64,000 nt of DNA from Siphonodentalium dalli. Lineage: Eukaryota; Mollusca; Scaphopoda; Gadilida; Siphonodentaliidae. Position numbers and translations under genes: made by a program. The notes below the pieces were generated by a model, which saw only the letters and a list, made by a program, of their open reading frames with translations, had not been told where the DNA came from and ran no database searches. The stretch lies in assembly GCA_032622095.1 (NCBI GenBank), contig CP136068.1, positions 16,661,729-16,725,728 of the forward strand. Direction: 5' to 3'. Shown here piece after piece: positions 58,224-64,000 of this stretch; position 1 is the stretch's first letter, and each line of letters starts with the position of its first letter.

Positions 58224-58382
58224 GGTTATCACCACCATGTGTGTTTCTGAGATCCGTATTCAAGTCGAACTGCCTTCTCTGGGCAGTCTATCGACGAGTC
58301 CGCAGGACGAGTCGATAGACAGCCCAGAAAAGGCAGCGGGACCTGAATACGGATCTCGGAAACACACAGGGTGATGATAACC
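58224..58382. repeat. 159 bp hairpin, 78 bp arms with no gaps
   Basis: The arms 58224-58301 and 58305-58382 match at 67 of 78 positions without a single indel around the loop GCA. The apex is GACGAGTCC-GCA-GGACGAGTC, with tandem G-A mismatches below a four-pair stem. The rest includes GAGATCCGTATTCA and TCTGGGC / GCCCAGA. No TIR-element relatives are seen in the window. Confidence 0.85.
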
Positions 58383-60083
58383 AAATTATCTTACAATTCG
58401 TCCCATAAAATTGCAATAAAACTCAATTTAAAACAGGAACTATGTTATTACGCGCAACACACAACGTACACAATTCTCAGCACGCGACGTTGTCATAAGT
58501 CAAATTCTGAGAAATTCACGTCACTATTCAATTTCACTTTGGCTGGAATCCGATTCAACGATGAGGTGACGATATTTTCGTTTCAAATGTTCGACATAAT
58601 TGTCACATTTAACAGGATAATTGTATTATTTTATGGTGCAATCTCCTTGGATAGTGATAGTCTTGGCAAGAGGCATTGTCGGAGATGACTGTCCATTCAG
58701 AGTTTTGGTGAATTTTGAACTTTCCGACACTTCATCAATCGAGTTCTGAGTCGCACTAAAATCACCCATTACAATTCATTTAGAGGAAATGCAATAATCA
58801 CGGACTTTTCGTGAGTATTCTGTTTGATATCCTTAACATAAGATAAAACTAATTTGATTTTCCCTTCTGTATTTTATCAAATAAAAAATGCGTTCAATAG
58901 CTTTTGATCAAGACAGTACTGAATTTCTGGGAATTCCCTACTTCGCTGAAATAGAATTTGTTAAATTATTCCGTATTCGTGCGCGCTGTAAACAATGTGT
59001 AACGTTCGTGCTTTTTCGGATTCCAACACATTTTTGGATGACATCTATTAGTTTTTTCGGTCATGTCTCTACATTTTGTCCACTTTATTGAAATAAGTAT
59101 TGATTATTTTACGTTTGTAGCACAACGATTATAGTATTTTATGACTTTTAATTGGTTATTGAGACGTTTTGTTTTGAAAACCAGTTGCCGAAACGCACGT
59201 GCACTAGCTGTTGCCATCCACGATATCCTTGTTGCCATCCAGGATACAAGATCGGAAACCGCTTAGGCGTTTTCGCGTGTATTTTAGGAAATATAGCTAA
59301 ATTGCAAGATAATTCTTATTATCTCAGTAGTCCTTGTTATGAGTTGAACTTTTGCTGTCTGCAAACTTCCACAGTGCAACATTAAAACGATGTCTCCAGC
59401 ATTTTTTTTTCATTTTTTCAATTTTGCACAACACATCGACATGCTCTGAAATTTTTCAAAGCTAATAATAGCCGATGATATTCATTTTTGGCTAGGCATT
59501 TGCCTCGGTTCAGCCGACATCCGACGCTAATTAACAGGGCTGCTGACTTGAACACTCCAATGCATGTATGTGGTTAACAAAATGCATATCAGTCAGTATT
59601 TGCCTGCATTATAATTTTTTTCAATTAAGACAGTTTATTCAACAGGTTAAGCTGTCATTTCAACTAAAGGAGATACTTTCCCTGTCACATGAGGGATATC
59701 AGTATGTTCTGATGTGGATTTATACCTAAACTAGTGAAACTTGGGGGTTGGGTCAACATATTGTAAGTAAAATATATTTATTTTTTTTCAGGTTGGGGGG
59801 CGTGGGGGTGGTGGCTCCCCGAAAATGCCAGATGCACAAAAAAAGGCATACCTTCCTGCGAATTGTGTACTATCCATGATCACAAACGCTTTTATTTTCA
59901 ACTCGATTCGTTATGCTAATATACCATGCTTACAAATTAGTAAAAAATCCGACAACAAAATCCATTAAGGCGGCCGAAATGTGAAAATTTGCTACATTTA
60001 AGACATTTGACCACCTATTGTTGTCTGTGGGAAAACATGAACATCTTTGCGTGATTATTTATCTTCTATGCACTCTTAAAACA
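58383..60083. other. No gene recognised
   Basis: AT-rich. A small duplication GTTGCCATCCA(C/G)GATA occurs at about 59213 and 59231. Short frames only. Confidence 0.45.
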
Positions 60084-60500
60084 ATAGGTACTCTAGAGTA
60101 CCTACGTAGGTACTAAGCTTTGTCCCAGGGGGAGTATCAATTTTTTTTTATTCTAGGGTACCAAATTTTTGCTTTTGGTACTATAGAGTACCAAAACATG
60201 TTGGTACTCTAGATTACCAAATCTGGTGCTCTAGAGTACCTACTAAATATTTAGGTTCTATCCGGGCATTATGCATATAATACCCACCCCGCCTTTATGT
60301 CACCGAAGCCATGACGCACACGATATGAAGTGCCAAGAAATACACGCTTTCTTGACACGCCCATTATATTATCTGAAGTACCAAAAAGCAGGACAGGTAC
60401 TCTGAAGTATTTAGGTACTATGCATAGTATCTCGCAATTAGGTACTTCAGGGAAACAAACGTACTTCAGGGAAACCAAACATATAGGTACTAAGCGGAGA
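60084..60500. repeat. Inverted-word cluster, word GGTACTCTAGAGTACC
   Basis: The 16 bp palindrome GGTACTCTAGAGTACC occurs intact at 60087. Degenerate forms follow (GGTACTATAGAGTACC, GGTACTCTAGATTACC, GGTGCTCTAGAGTACC, then AAGTACC, GGTACTCTGAAGTA, GGTACTTCAGGGAAAC). About 15 GGTAC/GTACC words occur in both orientations. Confidence 0.75.
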
Positions 60501-60739
60501 TACCAAGCACTCGAAATTACGAAACATGGCCGACGGCAAATTTAACAATGTGGCATGTTAGATTCCAAATGATGCTACGGCGTTTAAACATCGAATTAAT
60601 TACAAAACCGCATGGACTCCCTTGCATAGTGCTAAATGAAATAATCCGAATTATACATGTATTACTTTTAAAAATTAGTATAGAACCTTGATCGTGATTT
60701 TGTACTTAATTCAAGGTTTAATATCTCGATTTCAGGATT

Positions 60740-62300
60740 TCCGTGAACTGTTCCCTGCATGTGGAGTAAAATTGGTCTGAATGTCTAAAATAATTTCTTA
60801 ATTGGTGTGCAATAATATTAAAGTAAACATTATAAATCAAACATCTTAAATAGGTCTGGATGAAACACCAATCGATCTAGAATAGCCTAATAAATAAAAA
60901 AATACCTTGCGATTAATTGCAAACCTTTGCGAATCACAAACTACTTTGCAATAAATATATGCGATTTAGTGTAAAGGTTTTCGATTGGTCACAAAGGTTT
61001 GCGATTAATCACAATGGTTTGTGATTTATCGCATATATATTTTTATGCATTGGCACTAATGGGCTTGAAACATATAAATATAAATCATACATCTTCAACA
61101 GGTCTGGGTAAACCACCAATCGATCTATAATAGCATGTCGGGCTTGCAAACCTTTGCGATAAATCACAAAATTTTGCGAAAAATCACAAACACCTTTGCG
61201 ATAACTCGCAAACCTTTACGATAAATCTCAAACATATTTACGATAACTCTCAGACTGCGTACTGGATGATTATATTTTGCGATTTATCGCAAAAATGTTT
61301 GAGATTTGTCGCAATTTTGTTTGGCGCTAATGGGCTTCTGTAAACATTTTAAATCACGACATTTCTCTGACCTGTTGCCTGCACGTGGAGTAAAATTTGT
61401 CTGAAATAATCGACCAAATTTCTTAATTTATGTGTAAACATTATAAATCAGACATCTGAGTGAACAACCTATCAATCTATAATTGCCGGGTCGAGCTAAA
61501 ATAGTCCGATCAGTCATTCACAGCCAGATGCATGTGTGATGGGGGAAGCAAAACTTTTCGAAAAGTCACAAACACCTTTGCGATAACATGCAAACCTTGA
61601 CGATAAATCTCAAACATCTTTACGATAACTCTCAGACTACGTACTGGGTGATTATATTTTGCAATTTATCGCAAAGATGTTTGAGATGTGTCGCAAAGGT
61701 TTTTTGGCACTAATGGGCTTCTGTAAACATTATAAATCAGACATCTTAAACAGGTCTGGGTCAGGATTTCCCTGACCTGTTGCCTGCACGTGGAGTAAAA
61801 TTTGTCTGATTGTCTGAAATAATCGTCCAAATTTCTTCATTTGTGTGTACTTAAAGTAAACATTATAAATCAGACATCTTAAACAGGTCTGATATATAAT
61901 TGCCTGGTCGGGCTAAAATAGCCCGATCGGTCATTCACAGCCAGCATGCATGTGTGATGTTGGGAGCAAATCTTTGCGATAAATCACAAAACGATTTTTG
62001 GAAAAATCACAAACACCTTTGCGATAAATCTCAAGCATCTTTACGATAACTCTAACACTACTTGGTGATTATACTTTACAATTTATCGCAAACATGGTTG
62101 TGATTTATTGCAGATATATAGTTATTCGTTGGCACTAATGGGCTTGAATCGTATTAAACATAGTAAATCAGACTTCTTAAACAGTTCTGATTGAATCACC
62201 AATCGATCTACATGTATACAAGCATGGTCGGGCTAAAATAGACTGATCGGTCTTTCACAGCCAACATGCATGTGGGACACGGGTAGCATACCAATACATA
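60740..62300. repeat. Complex repeat field: ~6 diverged units plus TTTGCGATAAATCACAAA words
   Basis: One component, ACATTATAAATCAGACATCTTAAACAGGTCTG, recurs near 60827, 61073, 61439, 61729, 61862 and 62156. A second, TCGGGCTAAAATAG..CGATCGGTC(A)TTCACAGCCA, recurs near 61483, 61908 and 62227, and inverted near 62462. Between them lie many TTTGCGATAAATC(A/G)CAAA words in both orientations (about 60905-62110). The interval between words varies. Confidence 0.8.
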
Positions 62301-62479
62301 AAACAAAATTAATTCTGATCTCTTCTGCAAGACACCATATAATTATTTACGGAGAATATTCAAAATAAACTTACATGTATACAGATTTTAAAACAAACAG
62401 ATTCAAATTGTCAAGAAATTTAGAGTTCCCTCTCTTACAACAGTGAGCACTGTGCCATGAAGACCGATCGGTCTATTTT

Positions 62480-64000
62480 AGCCCGATCAGGTTATTATAG
62501 TTAATCTGTGGTTCACTCAGACCTTTATTTATACCCATATAAATATCGCGTAAATATTATGTAATCGTAGTTCCACGCTGCATTATGTGAACAAAGCCAA
62601 ATTATTTTCCAGAACCTGTTGTAATTAGCATGCGATAAGCAAAATACCCAACAATGGGGAGACCATTAACTTTGGTTAATTAAAACTGACACCATGTTGT
62701 ATGCAAAATACCGCTATAGTGCTCACTAGTCCTCGCCACAAGATTTTGGGGTTGAATGGGTCACCATAATTATTATCACTCTCCCAAATAAATCGCCACG
62801 GTGTTGAGTGTTTTGCTTATCGTGCATTTCCAATGTGCTGTATCGGTATATGAACAAATGCTAATATAACACAAAGAGAGCTCAATGTACTTAATATATG
62901 ATCAAGTTTGGTACAGCCATAGTGAATAAATTATACCCCATTCGCATCTATGCGTCAACGAGTCAATGTCATTGCCTGATCGCCAGAGCCATATAATGTA
63001 GAATATGGTTTCCAGTTATGGAAGAGGTTATTTCCTAGCAAAGCGGAAATGGCCGAATCGCTCAGAATGATAGCCACACATGTTTTGATAAGAACATGAT
63101 GCATCTGGACATTGGAATAGTCAACATGTTCATGTATGCATACAGCTGAGCTCTAATACCCCCCTTAACGATGTTGGCCACCAACATTACCGCGTTGTTG
63201 ATGCTATTAACCATGATCAATCCTACCACGGCCGACCGTCGTACATTTTTAAATTCTGGCATGACTTGACGCTGCATTGATGATGCAGTTGCGAATGTCG
63301 GTCTATGACCAACTTCGAATGTTGATTAAACCGTAAACAAATAATGAATTTAAATATTGTTTTGTGTATAGTTAGCACGGTGCATGGCGCTCACGAAAAG
63401 CTGGACTGGGTGTAAGGTGGTCATGTGAAAAATTAATGCGGAGTACAGTAATATGCAAATTATTATTAATAATACTGTAGAAAGATTACCTGCGGTTGCC
63501 ACATGTCAACCACGTGACCGTTGTTAAACGGCGGTATGGTATAACCGGTGTCATTAACGCCCTACAACCTTGTTAAGTGGGACGATTAATTAGAGCATAG
63601 CTGTAGTACGTTACAAAAAAGCTTGTGATTGATTCAGTGATAATGTGTTTCCCAGAATTGGATCCTTATCTCCGAGATTATCTGCAATTCCATAAATATA
63701 TCACAACAATATCACAGCGTCACCGGCGTTTCGATCAAAAGAATAGCAGACTCGGTAACTGGGCGATATGTCATGGCGACATGGTTCACAAATCACGTTT
63801 CGATGACAATTGAAGAATATGATCCATCGTCCATTGTACAGGTACTTGCACGTTGTAGCCAACAAACTTGTGACTGACTCATGAGTCATGACTGATCTGT
63901 GACGTCATAATTTCGACTAATATCTACATAATTGTATGTCTCGTAATCCTAGTCACCAGTGGTTGACTCTTGTGAGCTGTTAGAATTTGGTATGTCTGAG
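62480..64000. other. No gene recognised
   Basis: Unique AT-rich DNA to the window edge. Short ORFs on both strands (up to 71 codons) have no splice borders or motifs I trust. Confidence 0.45.

Noticed and set aside
58288-58320. Hammerhead ribozyme
   Set aside because: Only the stem II-like apex is present. The invariant CUGAUGA and GAAA strands and a cleavage triplet are not found.
60905-62110. CRISPR-like regular repeats
   Set aside because: Words occur in both orientations at irregular spacing, with no unique equal-length spacers, no cas genes, and a eukaryotic context.

Overview
This is a gene-poor, repeat-dense stretch of an animal nuclear genome, about two-thirds A+T by eye. I found no operons, bacterial-type genes, intact tRNA or CRISPR. 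Split exons with GT/AG borders, CR1-type non-LTR retrotransposons, Pol III-derived short elements and many non-autonomous DNA elements point to an invertebrate metazoan. The TACATGTA-rich background and the GDIxxNPGP leader of the LINE suggest a marine invertebrate such as a mollusc, brachiopod, hemichordate or lancelet. I cannot settle the phylum.

Region by region. 0-4 kb: a tandem repeat carrying AGGTCA half-sites, then two phase-matched + strand exons (795-979 and 3518-3702) that together read as a degenerate CUB-like domain at the 3' end of a gene entering from the left. 4-16 kb: foldback and terminal-inverted-repeat (TIR) elements, including a 1.5 kb foldback, a TA-flanked 1.48 kb element with a nested foldback, a 568 bp element with perfect 20 bp TIRs, a 590 bp insertion whose paralogous empty site is also in the window, and an 880 bp giant foldback. 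16.9-19 kb: a CpG-rich tandem repeat with a ~759 bp unit. 19.4-21.7 kb: two weak candidate 3'-terminal exons on opposite strands. 22.7-27 kb: an apparently intact CR1/L2-type LINE on the - strand (1125 codons, endonuclease plus reverse transcriptase) with a 2A-like leader. 28.5-32.3 kb: segmental duplication and three copies of one MITE. 32.4-34.1 kb: a LINE ORF1 gene with one frameshift. 34.3-36.9 kb: a 5'-truncated second LINE. 38.3-41.3 kb: a MITE foldback, a head-to-head minisatellite and a palindromic-word cluster. 42.2-42.55 kb: a tRNA-derived SINE.

43.98-53.2 kb holds the best host gene: a + strand type I membrane Ig-superfamily receptor. It has an Ig V-like exon, a 57 nt stalk exon, a transmembrane exon and a likely short-tail terminal exon, all with matching intron phases (1-1, 1-1, 1-2, 2-stop). 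The signal-peptide exon was not found. Its introns carry about 16 decayed copies of a GCCATCTTGG repeat and a 216 bp tRNA-like/5S rRNA-like insertion. A second Ig-like fragment lies just downstream.

54-64 kb: mostly featureless AT-rich DNA, with a CpG-rich candidate first exon (55 kb), a 159 bp indel-free hairpin (58.2-58.4 kb) and two more inverted-word repeat fields (60.1-62.3 kb). The most unusual theme is a set of at least seven unrelated loci, each built from one short word repeated together with its reverse complement, with a different word at each locus.
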